Source of the DNA: Alphaproteobacteria bacterium
GTDB lineage: Bacteria > Pseudomonadota > Alphaproteobacteria > Rhizobiales > Aestuariivirgaceae
Direction: 5' to 3'
Assembly (NCBI GenBank): GCA_020441605.1
Contig: JAGRLX010000242.1
Location: 1 to 25,748 of the forward strand
DNA: 25,748 nucleotides
Positions 15,073-23,163 of the stretch are shown here, one piece after another. The translations under genes were made by a program, and so were the position numbers. The notes below the pieces were generated by a model that was not told the DNA's origin, did no database searches, and saw nothing but the letters and a program-made list of their open reading frames with translations. Every line of letters starts with the position of its first letter. Position 1 is the stretch's first letter.

Positions 15073-16050
15073 TCAACGGTTCATCTGTGCTCCGATCTTG
15101 TCGATCTCGAAGCGGTTGCCGGTCATGGCGATCCGGCCTTCAATTCCCATCTGGTCCATCATCAGACGCAGGTTGCGATTGAGGCGGGCAATGTCGGCAC
15201 AGCTCTCGTACCAGTATTCGGACACCCTGCGTGTCGTGCGGAGCGGACGATGATGGTCATAACCGCTGAAGGCGACCAGGTATTCCTCGATCGTCGTCAC
15301 TTCTTCCGGATCGAATCCACGCAGCGAAATGACGAAAGCGGAAGTGAGGCCGGTGCAGTTCGAGCCGCCGCCGACGTTGCCGCCGCCTCCGCTGCTTCCG
15401 ACCTCCGGCTCGTTGACCATGCCGCCAGCCGTCTGCCGGGCGGGCGACAGGAAATCGAGCTTCTGGGCCAGCACCGCACCAAGATCCTGGGCGATGCGCC
15501 GCGCCTGGCCGCCGACGAACTCGAAAAGACAGTCCTGGTCGACACGGTTGGCACTCAGACAGTTGGGCGGAACCGGTGGTAGCGTACCGGTCGGATAGTC
15601 GACCTCGAAGGAATCAAGGCTGCGGCCGGTCGAGACATGCAGCAGGCGACCGGGAATACGGATACCCAGGTCCCAGATGTCGGCGTTTATGTTCTGCTGG
15701 ACGTTGGTGTAGATCGAGAATACCGCGATCACATCCACCGGCGGCTGTTGGATGCGCTTGGCGACGGTGATCAGTTCGGCGTCGTTGCGGCGGATGCGGC
15801 CCTGGCGGTTGACATCGAGCGTGACCGCCGTTTCATCATAGACCTTGAAGCCCATTTGCCCCAGCTCCATCGACAGGGCCTGTAGGACGCGATTGAAGAC
15901 GCGATGGTTGCGCGGAACCGTATCGAGATCATTGTCTTCGCCCATGACCACGATGTTCGGTTGTTCACCGGCCTGGGCGACTGCCGCCCATCCTGGCGCG
16001 ATGGCCAGCATCAGAGTCAGCAACAGGGCTGACAGGTTGGTTCTGAACAT
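15073..16050 (-). CDS. Secreted two-domain protein of unknown function (possible CsgG/LpoB/TolB-N-like fold)
   Basis: The 325-residue precursor has a signal peptide at about 1-27 (VAQA). Domain one (about 30-200) alternates strands and helices, as in NHRVFNRVLQALSMELGQMG and VDVIAVFSIYTNVQ. This recalls the nucleotide-free Rossmann-like fold of CsgG, LpoB or TolB N-terminal domains; the resemblance is by eye and weak. A Gly/Ser linker (218-231) leads to a small domain (233-325) with C232 and C284. No lipobox is seen. GAGGAG stands 8 bases before the ATG. The gene lies between the OmpA-like and caspase genes in the operon, so a periplasmic assembly role is plausible but unproven. Confidence 0.75.
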   Translation of the reverse strand: MFRTNLSALLLTLMLAIAPGWAAVAQAGEQPNIVVMGEDNDLDTVPRNHRVFNRVLQALSMELGQMGFKVYDETAVTLDVNRQGRIRRNDAELITVAKRIQQPPVDVIAVFSIYTNVQQNINADIWDLGIRIPGRLLHVSTGRSLDSFEVDYPTGTLPPVPPNCLSANRVDQDCLFEFVGGQARRIAQDLGAVLAQKLDFLSPARQTAGGMVNEPEVGSSGGGGNVGGGSNCTGLTSAFVISLRGFDPEEVTTIEEYLVAFSGYDHHRPLRTTRRVSEYWYESCADIARLNRNLRLMMDQMGIEGRIAMTGNRFEIDKIGAQMNR

Positions 16051-16113
16051 TGGGCTTTCTCCTCTATCTGCGGCGGGGTTCGCCAGTTTGGTTGGGTAGG
16101 TCTGGAGCCTGGT

Positions 16114-16962
16114 TCACCAGTCGATGATTACCTTGCCCTCGGGAGTGATGCTCACACGCGAGCCTTCGGGGGGTGTGCAATCGATGCCGGGACGGGGACC
16201 GAAATCATCGATGTCGGCTGCCGGATTGCGCGGATCTCCCGGCCGGCCGATGGGGCATGGCGGCAATTCGCCGGCCAGGGTGTTGCCCTCCGCGTCCGGC
16301 GCCGTCTCGGGTTGGTCCGTTTGTGCATCCCCGGGGCGTGGCGTGATCTTTATTCCCGTCGAGGTGTCACTGCCGCCGTGCCGCGTCTTCTGTGCCGAAC
16401 TGCGGGGGACGACCAAGGTCACCTCAACCCTTCGGTTGACTGCGGCATAAGGCTCATCGGGGAACTTGAGGCGGCTTTCGCCCCAGCCGATGACGTGCAG
16501 ACGGCGGGGGTCTATTACGAACCGCTTGACCAGGTAATCGCGCACGGCATTGGCGCGATCATAGGACAGGGCACGGTTATAGGCGGCCTCGCCTTTGGCG
16601 TCCGTGTGACCCGCAATGAGATAGTCGAAGCCCGACAATTCTTTTGATTCCAGCGCCCGGCCGAGCGCCGCGAGGCTACGGCGGGCGGCGCGGGTCAGGC
16701 GCGCGCTGTCGAATTCGAACTGTACTTCGATATCGGCCGTATAGCCGTAGTCCACGATCACCGATGCCTGGTCGGTAACGATCTCGACCGGCCGGTGGAC
16801 CACGATGACAGTTTGGCTGCCGGCCGGATGGCGGGGTGCGAGGGTTGTCAGGAGGCGCTTGATCTCCTCGGCTGACTGGGCTGCTGCGGGCAGCGCCGCG
16901 AGCGGACCGTTCAGAATCAGAATCATACCGAGCGCAATGGCCAGGGCAGTTAGGGATTTCAT
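16114..16962 (-). CDS. Exported OmpA-C-domain (peptidoglycan-associated) protein
   Basis: The 282-residue precursor has a signal peptide at about 1-29 and then an OmpA-C-like domain at about 75-188. The peptidoglycan-binding residues of that family are visible: D121 in AGHTDAKG, R136 in the SYDRANAV segment, and the NRRVEV end at 176-181. There is no beta barrel and no lipobox, so it would sit in the periplasm attached to the cell wall. A Pro/Asp-rich C-terminal tail (190-282) with two cysteines, C239 and C263, is not part of the domain. The ATG at 16962 overlaps the upstream stop (ATGA), and AGGAG lies just before it within the upstream gene. It probably anchors the locus products to the wall. 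Confidence 0.88.
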   Translation of the reverse strand: MKSLTALAIALGMILILNGPLAALPAAAQSAEEIKRLLTTLAPRHPAGSQTVIVVHRPVEIVTDQASVIVDYGYTADIEVQFEFDSARLTRAARRSLAALGRALESKELSGFDYLIAGHTDAKGEAAYNRALSYDRANAVRDYLVKRFVIDPRRLHVIGWGESRLKFPDEPYAAVNRRVEVTLVVPRSSAQKTRHGGSDTSTGIKITPRPGDAQTDQPETAPDAEGNTLAGELPPCPIGRPGDPRNPAADIDDFGPRPGIDCTPPEGSRVSITPEGKVIIDW

Positions 16963-18467
16963 TGTCTGGTCTCCTGGAAAGCAGCAGACGGAGCGTCGGT
17001 TCCGATAGTGACGGTGAGCGCGGCTTCGGCGACGCGCATCCGCGGCAGGCTGTGAAAGACGTCGCCGAGCCCCCTGGCCAGGTCGTCGGGAAGTGGCGTG
17101 AAGGCTTGCCCCCGCAACGGAGCAGGCAGATCCGCCGCGGGATTGCCAGTCGTCGCGAAGCACCGCAGCGTCTCTTCGCCAAGGGTATTCACCGTGAAAC
17201 GAAATTCAAAAGGATCGCGGCGCGGATCGGGCAGCACCTGCAGCCTGTTTGCAGCGATGCGATTTCCGTCCGGTTGGCCCGCCTGGAAGCTGTTCGGCAG
17301 AACCTGCATGGTCATACCGTTGACGTCTATGTAGAAACATGACAGCCAGGCGTCCTCCTCGCTGCGCAGGAAAACGGACAGCGCCTCACCCGCCTGGTAA
17401 TAGGGAGCTGGGCCGCGCGGGCTGGTCATCTGCAGCAGAAAGGCGCTTTCGCCGGCATTACCAACCGCCGTGCCCACCGGGGTTGCGGCGAGCCCCGGCA
17501 AGTCTGACAGCCGGACCCGGCCTTGCCATGACACGCTGTCGCCTGCCGCGGAACGCAAGGTCAATTTGAGATCGATGGCATCGCCCACTTGCCAATAGCG
17601 ACCGGTCAATGCGTAGGTGCCCTCACCAAGCTTGCCGGGTGCCTGGGCCAGGGGATCGAAGTCATCTATGCTGGTCATGGCCCCCGACTTGGCGGCCAGC
17701 TTAAGCTCGGGCGCGATAACCCGAAGCTTGGCACCGGTCACCAGATTGGCTGTCTCGTTCTCGAGGGCGGCAAGCAGTCCCGCCAGCAGGTATCGGGCCA
17801 AGGGTGGCTGCGCGCCGCTGTCTTGGTAGTAAACACCCAGTGGAATCAGGACCCGCAGCCCCGAGGCTTTGGCCGCCAGCTGGTTGGCGGCCCGCTGCAG
17901 GGCAACATCAAGGCTGAGGGCGGTGTCCTCGGCGGCAGAACGTACGTAGTCCTCCGGCAGCGGCCAAGGCCGAGTCTGCGCCAGCACCACGCCGCGCTCA
18001 CGGTCGACGGCGCGGAACGCCAGGAACACTGCCCCGTCCTGAGCCGTGATGTTGCCGCGCAGGAGCACCGCAACTTTGCGATTGGCCCGTTCGAGCGCGA
18101 GCAAGGGATTTTCCCCGGCCTCGCGAAATGCGCCGGTGCGTTTGAGATGTTCGGCGATCTCGCCGATTGCCGTACCATCGAGCACATCGACGCAAGCCGG
18201 TTTGCGGATGAGGAGGGCATTGAGTGCCGCGGCATAAATCCGATCGGCGACGCCGACGGAGATCGGGATGCGGTCCCGTTCGAAGGTCCAAATGCCCATG
18301 GTCTGCCGGCCGCCAGCATCGCAATAGGCTGGCTTGAACAGCTGCTCAGACAGTTCCGCGATCGCCTGTTCGGGTGGATCGGCCGCCATCGCCGCGACGC
18401 CGGTGCCGAGCAACAGCCAAGCGAAGAGAACTGACCGCCATGCTTTGGCGCAACACTTCCCCATCAT
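16959..18467 (-). CDS. Exported DUF4384-domain protein with TolB-N-like repeats
   Basis: The 502-residue precursor has a signal peptide at about 1-29. Two regions of similar alternating helix/strand pattern (about 35-165 and 200-315) resemble FlgO/TolB N-terminal-type domains by eye. A DUF4384 domain lies at about 355-440, with the typical GEALSVFLRSEEDAWLSCFY start and the VLPNSF segment. DUF4384 is repeatedly found near or fused to caspase and protein-kinase domains in bacteria, which fits this operon. The start is one of two adjacent ATGs (18467 or 18464) without a good ribosome site, 18 bp after the YARHG stop. The end overlaps the OmpA-like gene. The role is probably recognition or scaffolding; no catalytic motif is seen. 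Confidence 0.8.
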   Translation of the reverse strand: MMGKCCAKAWRSVLFAWLLLGTGVAAMAADPPEQAIAELSEQLFKPAYCDAGGRQTMGIWTFERDRIPISVGVADRIYAAALNALLIRKPACVDVLDGTAIGEIAEHLKRTGAFREAGENPLLALERANRKVAVLLRGNITAQDGAVFLAFRAVDRERGVVLAQTRPWPLPEDYVRSAAEDTALSLDVALQRAANQLAAKASGLRVLIPLGVYYQDSGAQPPLARYLLAGLLAALENETANLVTGAKLRVIAPELKLAAKSGAMTSIDDFDPLAQAPGKLGEGTYALTGRYWQVGDAIDLKLTLRSAAGDSVSWQGRVRLSDLPGLAATPVGTAVGNAGESAFLLQMTSPRGPAPYYQAGEALSVFLRSEEDAWLSCFYIDVNGMTMQVLPNSFQAGQPDGNRIAANRLQVLPDPRRDPFEFRFTVNTLGEETLRCFATTGNPAADLPAPLRGQAFTPLPDDLARGLGDVFHSLPRMRVAEAALTVTIGTDAPSAAFQETRQ

Positions 18468-18485
18468 GGAAACCGGTGATCTACG

Positions 18486-18779
18486 TCAGCGACAACCCTT
18501 GCGATATTCCCAACGCTCGATTTCGGAGACACGCCTCTGTTCGCGCGGCGAGAGTCGGCCATAGGGCGGAAAGCAACCGCGTCCAAACACCGATCTGGCG
18601 CGGCGGGTCTTGAAGCAGTAACCGTTCTCAGCGTAAATTTCGTTGCGAGCATACCAAAGCTCGTCGCAGGACATATAACGTGGTGAGCCTGCTTGAGCCT
18701 GTGCATCGCGGACACCTCCGGCCACCAAGAGGCCAGACGCCAGAATACCCGCCGCGAGAAATAGGGCCTTGGAAAGCAT
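18486..18779 (-). CDS. Small secreted YARHG-domain protein, first gene of the caspase operon
   Basis: The 97-residue precursor has a signal peptide at about 1-29 (AQAQA). A YARHG domain fills most of the remainder. The signature helix LWYARNEIYAENGYCF is at 41-56, where the usual YARHG reads YAENG, followed by SVFG, a PPYG turn and LSPREQRRV. Cysteines C38, C55, C69 and C96 could form two disulfides after export. YARHG domains are extracellular or periplasmic modules with a proposed peptidoglycan or protein-binding role, and no enzymatic motif is known. GAGGGAG precedes the ATG by about 8 bases. It heads the seven-gene run, so the operon promoter should lie just upstream. Confidence 0.82.
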   Translation of the reverse strand: MLSKALFLAAGILASGLLVAGGVRDAQAQAGSPRYMSCDELWYARNEIYAENGYCFKTRRARSVFGRGCFPPYGRLSPREQRRVSEIERWEYRKGCR

Positions 18780-18808
18780 TGCGGTAACTCCCTCTTATAA
18801 AAATCAAA

Positions 18809-18826
18809 TCTCGCAATTTATCGAGA
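18809..18826. promoter_or_regulatory. Inverted repeat in the putative promoter region of the caspase operon
   Basis: TCTCG and CGAGA flank an 8-base AT-rich centre, 30 bp upstream of the YARHG ATG. The surrounding 18790-18826 is the most AT-rich part of the gap and includes reverse-strand TATAAG (18795-18800) and GATAAA. No well-spaced -35 is clear. It could be an operator of this operon. Confidence 0.3.
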
Positions 18827-18879
18827 GAACCGCATTGATCTAAAGCAAAGGCCCCAAGCGTCTGCTCGCATCGACATGG

Positions 18880-18938
18880 AAAAATCTCCCTCCGCCGTGG
18901 TCGGTGGGTGGCCGGTCCACAGGCAGCCGCAAAGGGAG
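18880..18938 (-). terminator. Predicted intrinsic terminator downstream of torT
   Basis: On the reverse strand CTCCCTTTGC (18938-18929) pairs with GCGGAGGGAG (18895-18886) over 10 positions, two of them G-U. A 33-base loop separates the arms and holds its own short hairpin (GTGG/CCAC). The stem is followed by a run of five U (18884-18880). It lies 100 bp past the torT stop and separates torT from the caspase operon. The long loop lowers confidence. Confidence 0.5.
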
Positions 18939-19041
18939 GAGCAACATTCAATATCCATTGCGCCAATGTGATTGCGCGGGAACATCGGAATTACCGTTCC
19001 CTGTCCTTCGGCCATGTCACCGGTGCCCGACGGTCAATCGG

Positions 19042-20094
19042 TCAGTTGACCTCGAAGGTCGGCTTGAACCATGCAGGCGCCAGGCTCTCGCCGATGTCGA
19101 GCTGTTCGAGGCTCTGCGTGTCGATGATGCGGATGGCCGGCCCGGCGTGAACCTCGGTCAATGATCCCTCGAGCGCGCGCACCGCCTGATCGACGGCGAT
19201 CTTGCCCTGCATTACCGGTGAATCGGTCGGCGCCGCCAGCACCTTGCCGCGCTTGATCGCGCGATAGGTGCCGTGGGTGAAATAATCGGCGAGGATGCCG
19301 ATCTTGCCGGTAAGGCCCTTGGCCCGCAGCAGGCTCACGGCGGCATCGGCGGTGACGGCGCTGCCGATCACATAGTCGATGTCGGGATGTTCTTCGAGCA
19401 CTTCTTCCAGAAGCAGCAGTTGAGCTTCAAACCCGGTATCGCCCCATTTCACGGCGGCGATTGTGGCAGCGCTTCTGGCAATGGCCGGCCGAAAGCCTTC
19501 CTCGACGAACTTGACCCAGCCGGCGCCGCGCGGTCCTGGAAACCAGGCCACCTTGACCGGGGCGCCGCCCTTTGGATGGAGCTTGGCGAAATAGTCGCCG
19601 ATGGCCTCACCCATGGTGACCCAGGACACCCCCGACTTCGCGGTGATGCCGTCACTGGCGATGTCGTTGACCGCAGCCACGATGGGCATTTTCGCCGCCA
19701 GTTTCAAAACGAGGGGGGTCAGGCCATCGAAGGAGACGGTACCGACGATGAGTGCATCGGCGTTGGCCGTGCAATCGGCAATCTGCAACTTCTGCCGCTC
19801 GAGATTGGGATAGCCTCCCGCCTCCACCACCCGCAGGCTGATGCCGAGACGGCGCGCCCTCTCGACCATGCCGTAGTTGACCGAGAGCCAGTAGGAATCC
19901 TTCAGATGAGGGTAGGAGGCGCAGATCCGCCACGGCCGGATCGCCTTGGTGAGGGGCTGGTACTGGACGCTGCGTGGAACCCCCTGATAGTCAAAGGGGG
20001 GTGACCATGTATCGATCGTCCAGGTGTCCTCCGCGGCCGCCGGACTCACGGCCAGCACCATCGCAGCACAGACAGCACGCAACAAAGTCTTCAT
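19042..20094 (-). CDS. torT: TMAO-sensing periplasmic binding protein TorT
   Basis: Periplasmic sensor that binds trimethylamine N-oxide and presents it to the kinase TorS. The 350-residue precursor has a signal peptide at about 1-21 (SPAAAED). It is a type I periplasmic-binding fold related to sugar-binding proteins. The family-specific segment YPHLKDSYWLSVNYGMV is near residues 59-75 and LRVVEAGGYPNLE follows, both close to what I remember of E. coli TorT. The ATG at 20094 is preferred to an in-frame TTG at 20112 because it gives a clean signal peptide. It is divergent from torS across 168 bp, and a terminator candidate follows. No reductase genes accompany it here. Confidence 0.88.
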   Translation of the reverse strand: MKTLLRAVCAAMVLAVSPAAAEDTWTIDTWSPPFDYQGVPRSVQYQPLTKAIRPWRICASYPHLKDSYWLSVNYGMVERARRLGISLRVVEAGGYPNLERQKLQIADCTANADALIVGTVSFDGLTPLVLKLAAKMPIVAAVNDIASDGITAKSGVSWVTMGEAIGDYFAKLHPKGGAPVKVAWFPGPRGAGWVKFVEEGFRPAIARSAATIAAVKWGDTGFEAQLLLLEEVLEEHPDIDYVIGSAVTADAAVSLLRAKGLTGKIGILADYFTHGTYRAIKRGKVLAAPTDSPVMQGKIAVDQAVRALEGSLTEVHAGPAIRIIDTQSLEQLDIGESLAPAWFKPTFEVN

Positions 20095-20262
20095 AGGTGT
20101 GGTCCACCGCAACCGGCCATGTTCGGATGACTGTAAATCATAATGGGCTGATACTGAAATGTCGTGAAGATGGCCTCGGTCGGTGTGTTGCGCTTGCCGG
20201 GGTTGCCATGCAAGGTGCTGCCGAGACGTACATGCCCGGGGCCGGGCGGAGGTAAGTGAGCC
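20095..20262. promoter_or_regulatory. Divergent torT/torS promoter region
   Basis: This 168-bp gap must hold both promoters. Only AT-rich fragments stand out (CATAAT on the forward strand near 20139, TATGAT on the reverse), neither with a well-placed -35. GGAGG at 20248-20252 is the torS ribosome site. Copies of the TTTAAC-type repeats seen upstream of torR are not evident. Confidence 0.3.
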
Positions 20263-23136
20263 ATGCTGTCGAAGCTGGGTTTGGGCGCGCGATTGTTCAT
20301 CGCATTCCTCGGCATCACGGCGCTGTCGCTGTCTTCGGGTGTCGCCGGCTGGCGGATCCTACGCGAGATTTCCGCGGCCCAGTCGCGGATCAACAGCGAA
20401 GCCTTGCCGGGTGTTGCCGCCGCCCAACGGACGGCCGAAGCGAGCGCCAGGCTGGTGGCGGCCGCCCCGGCGCTGTCGGCCGTGCGCGACGAACCGGCCC
20501 GGGCCAGCCAGGAGCGCGAGCTGCTGGCGCTTGCGGCGGAGATTCGCGATGCCGCGTCCCAGTCGGGCATGGCTCTGCTCGGCAGTGAATCGCTCGCCAC
20601 CTTGTCGGGCACCGTCGACGCCCTGGTATCAAATCTCGCAGTGCAGAACCGCCTGGTGAAGGAACGGCTGCAACTCCAGCGGGGATTCGCCGAGCGTGCC
20701 GAACGTATCATCGCAGCGGCGACGGCGATCGTTGACCTCTCGGAGACGCTGGTGTCGAATGCTTCGGCGGGGGCTTCCGCCGTGGTCTCGAACCTCTACA
20801 GCCTGATCGACGATCCGGCCCGGCACGGCGAAGCCTATGATGCGCTGGATCGCTTGATCGAGCAGGACATCTACCTGCTCGACCGGATGTGGGAATTGCG
20901 GTTGCGCAGTTCGCAGATTGCCCTGCTGGCCAATCGGTTGACCCGTGCCAGCGACCGGGGCGAGGTTGCGGAGATCGCAATCGGATTCGAGAACCATCTG
21001 CGCGTCGTTGGCCGCCGAGTGGCAAGCATTGATGACCCGGTTCGCCGGCAACAGGCCGGAGCCTATCTGCAAACGCTCGAGTCCGCCGCTGGCAATGCGC
21101 CGGTTGCCGCCAGCCTGTTCGGCAATCGCATGCGGCTGCTGGCCATCGGTGACGAACTGGAACAGGTGGCCGAGGACAATCGCAGGCTCTCGGCCGAGGT
21201 CAGCCAGGTCGCTCAGGACGTGCTGCGGAATTCGGAAGACTTCGCGCGGGCTACATCGGCGCAAGCCGAACGCGCCGTGAATGTCGGGCTCTATGTGCTG
21301 GTGATAACGTCGCTGGTCGCGGTGGCCATCTCGGGTCTCATCGTCTGGCTCTATGTCGAGCGCGGCGTGGTGCGCAGGCTCGAAGCTCTGGCCAATGCCA
21401 TGCAACGCCTCACCGCCGGGGATCTGGCGGTCGAGGTGACGCATGAGGGGACGCGCGAACTGAAGGCTCTGTCGGAGGCCGTGGTCGCGTTCCGGGACGA
21501 AACCCAGACACGCCGGTCGCTCGAGATCGAACGCGAGCGCACCAACGAAGAGCTGCGGCGGCACAGGGAGGAACTGCAGGAGCTGGTGGATGAGCGCACC
21601 GCGCAGTTGCAGCGTGAAGTGGAAAGCCACGCAGCGGCGCGGGAAAAGGCAGAAATGGCAAGCCGCGCCAAGTCAGACTTCCTTGCGACAATGAGCCACG
21701 AGATCCGCACGCCGATGACCGGCATGCTGGGCATGCTGCGCATTGTGAAGAATTCCGCCCTGCCACCGTCGCAGCGCCGCCAGCTGACGACCGCTTCCAA
21801 TTCGGGCGAGGCGCTGCTCGGCATCCTCAACAGCATCCTCGACTATTCCAAGATCGAATCCGGAAAGCTCGGCTCTGATGACGTGGATTTCTCGGTGCGC
21901 GAATTGCTCCGGGGCGTGGTGGATCTGATGCGGGCGCCGGCGCGCGAGAAGGGATTGAAACTGTCGCTTACCATCGACCGGAAACTCGCTCCCCGGCATC
22001 GCGGCGATGCTGGTAAGCTGCGCCAGATCGTCTTCAATCTCGTCAGCAACGCCATCAAATTCACGCCGAAGGGCAACATCAAGGTCGTGGCGGCTGTGCT
22101 GGTGGGCGATGCGGGCCGGCAATCCATCCGAATTTCGGTCACCGACACGGGCATCGGCATCCCAGCCGAAGAGCGCGATCACATCTTCGAGTCCTTCACC
22201 CAGACCGACGCCTCCATCACCCGGCGCTATGGCGGGACAGGCCTGGGACTGGCGATTTCGCGGGGCCTGGCGCAGTCCCTCGGCGGAACCATCACGGTCG
22301 AGTCGGCTGTCGGTGCCGGCAGCTGCTTCACGCTGAATGCCGGTTTTCCCGTCGCGGCGGCGAGATCGCGGCGAAGCCGCAAGCGGAAGGAGGAGAGTGG
22401 CAGCGGCCGGCGGCGTCTGCGGGTTCTGGTGGTCGAGGATGACGAGGCGACACGGGCGGTGGCCAGCCGGTTTCTGGCGGACATGGGTCATGAGGTCACG
22501 ACCGCAGCGGACGGTTTTGCGGCGCTTGCCGAAGCAGAGCGGCGGCATCCGGATCTGGTCGTAATGGACATCAGCCTTCCCGGCATGGATGGTATCGCCA
22601 CGGCCCAGCGGCTGCGGGCGGATGGTCTTGGCCTGTCAACGCCGATCATTGCCATGTCGGCGCATGTGTTCAAGGACGAGGTGGACCACTATCTCGGCTC
22701 GGGCATGGATGGCTATGTGGCCAAACCGCTGACGCCCGAGACGCTGGAGGCCGCGATCGCCAAGGCCGGTGGGCGTGGCGCGGCGCCGGGCAGCGGTCAG
22801 GTCGACCGCGCGGTGCTGGAGGCCGATATCGGGCTCCTTGGCCGTGCCGAAGTCGGCCGCATCCTCGGGATCGTCGAAGAGACGCTGCCGCGGCATTTCT
22901 CCGCCATGGGTGGCGCCCTGCAGCGACAGGATGCGGTGACGCTCGCGCGGCTTGCCCATGCCGCATTTAGTGCGGCGTCGGCCGCTGGATTCATGCCGCT
23001 TGGTCATGCGCTGAAGGTGCTGGAGGAATCGGCCAGACAGGGACAGTTCGAAGACGCGGCGCGCCAGATCCGCGATTGCGAGGCGCTGTTCCGCGCCGCC
23101 ATGAGCGAAGCACGGGCTATTGCATCGGCGGATTGA
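20263..23136 (+). CDS. torS: Hybrid sensor histidine kinase TorS
   Basis: Inner-membrane kinase that reads TMAO-loaded TorT and starts a phosphorelay to TorR. The 957-residue protein has a first membrane segment at about 11-30. A long helical periplasmic sensor (31-340) follows, then a second membrane segment (341-365), a HAMP domain (366-420) and a coiled coil (420-468). The HisKA domain has phospho-H479 in MSHEIRTPM, and the ATPase domain shows N597 (VSNAIKF), DTGIGI at 628-633 and GGTGLGLAIS. A receiver with D769 (VMDISLPGMDG) and K821 comes next. The C-terminal HPt-like region has H899, but the following K and G of the usual HxxKG motif are F902 and S903. Length and order match TorS. It converges on torR. 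Confidence 0.92.
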   Translation: MLSKLGLGARLFIAFLGITALSLSSGVAGWRILREISAAQSRINSEALPGVAAAQRTAEASARLVAAAPALSAVRDEPARASQERELLALAAEIRDAASQSGMALLGSESLATLSGTVDALVSNLAVQNRLVKERLQLQRGFAERAERIIAAATAIVDLSETLVSNASAGASAVVSNLYSLIDDPARHGEAYDALDRLIEQDIYLLDRMWELRLRSSQIALLANRLTRASDRGEVAEIAIGFENHLRVVGRRVASIDDPVRRQQAGAYLQTLESAAGNAPVAASLFGNRMRLLAIGDELEQVAEDNRRLSAEVSQVAQDVLRNSEDFARATSAQAERAVNVGLYVLVITSLVAVAISGLIVWLYVERGVVRRLEALANAMQRLTAGDLAVEVTHEGTRELKALSEAVVAFRDETQTRRSLEIERERTNEELRRHREELQELVDERTAQLQREVESHAAAREKAEMASRAKSDFLATMSHEIRTPMTGMLGMLRIVKNSALPPSQRRQLTTASNSGEALLGILNSILDYSKIESGKLGSDDVDFSVRELLRGVVDLMRAPAREKGLKLSLTIDRKLAPRHRGDAGKLRQIVFNLVSNAIKFTPKGNIKVVAAVLVGDAGRQSIRISVTDTGIGIPAEERDHIFESFTQTDASITRRYGGTGLGLAISRGLAQSLGGTITVESAVGAGSCFTLNAGFPVAAARSRRSRKRKEESGSGRRRLRVLVVEDDEATRAVASRFLADMGHEVTTAADGFAALAEAERRHPDLVVMDISLPGMDGIATAQRLRADGLGLSTPIIAMSAHVFKDEVDHYLGSGMDGYVAKPLTPETLEAAIAKAGGRGAAPGSGQVDRAVLEADIGLLGRAEVGRILGIVEETLPRHFSAMGGALQRQDAVTLARLAHAAFSAASAAGFMPLGHALKVLEESARQGQFEDAARQIRDCEALFRAAMSEARAIASAD

Positions 23137-23163
23137 TCCTGTGCGGCCCTCCCTGGTCTCTGG

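Noticed and set aside
16963..17163. Upstream extension of the OmpA-like gene to 349 residues
   Set aside because: The extra residues are the shadow of the DUF4384 gene end. The ATG at 16962 starts a signal peptide and has AGGAG ahead.
20629..21630. 333-residue reverse open frame inside torS
   Set aside because: Antisense shadow of the well-supported kinase gene, with no motif and no ribosome site.
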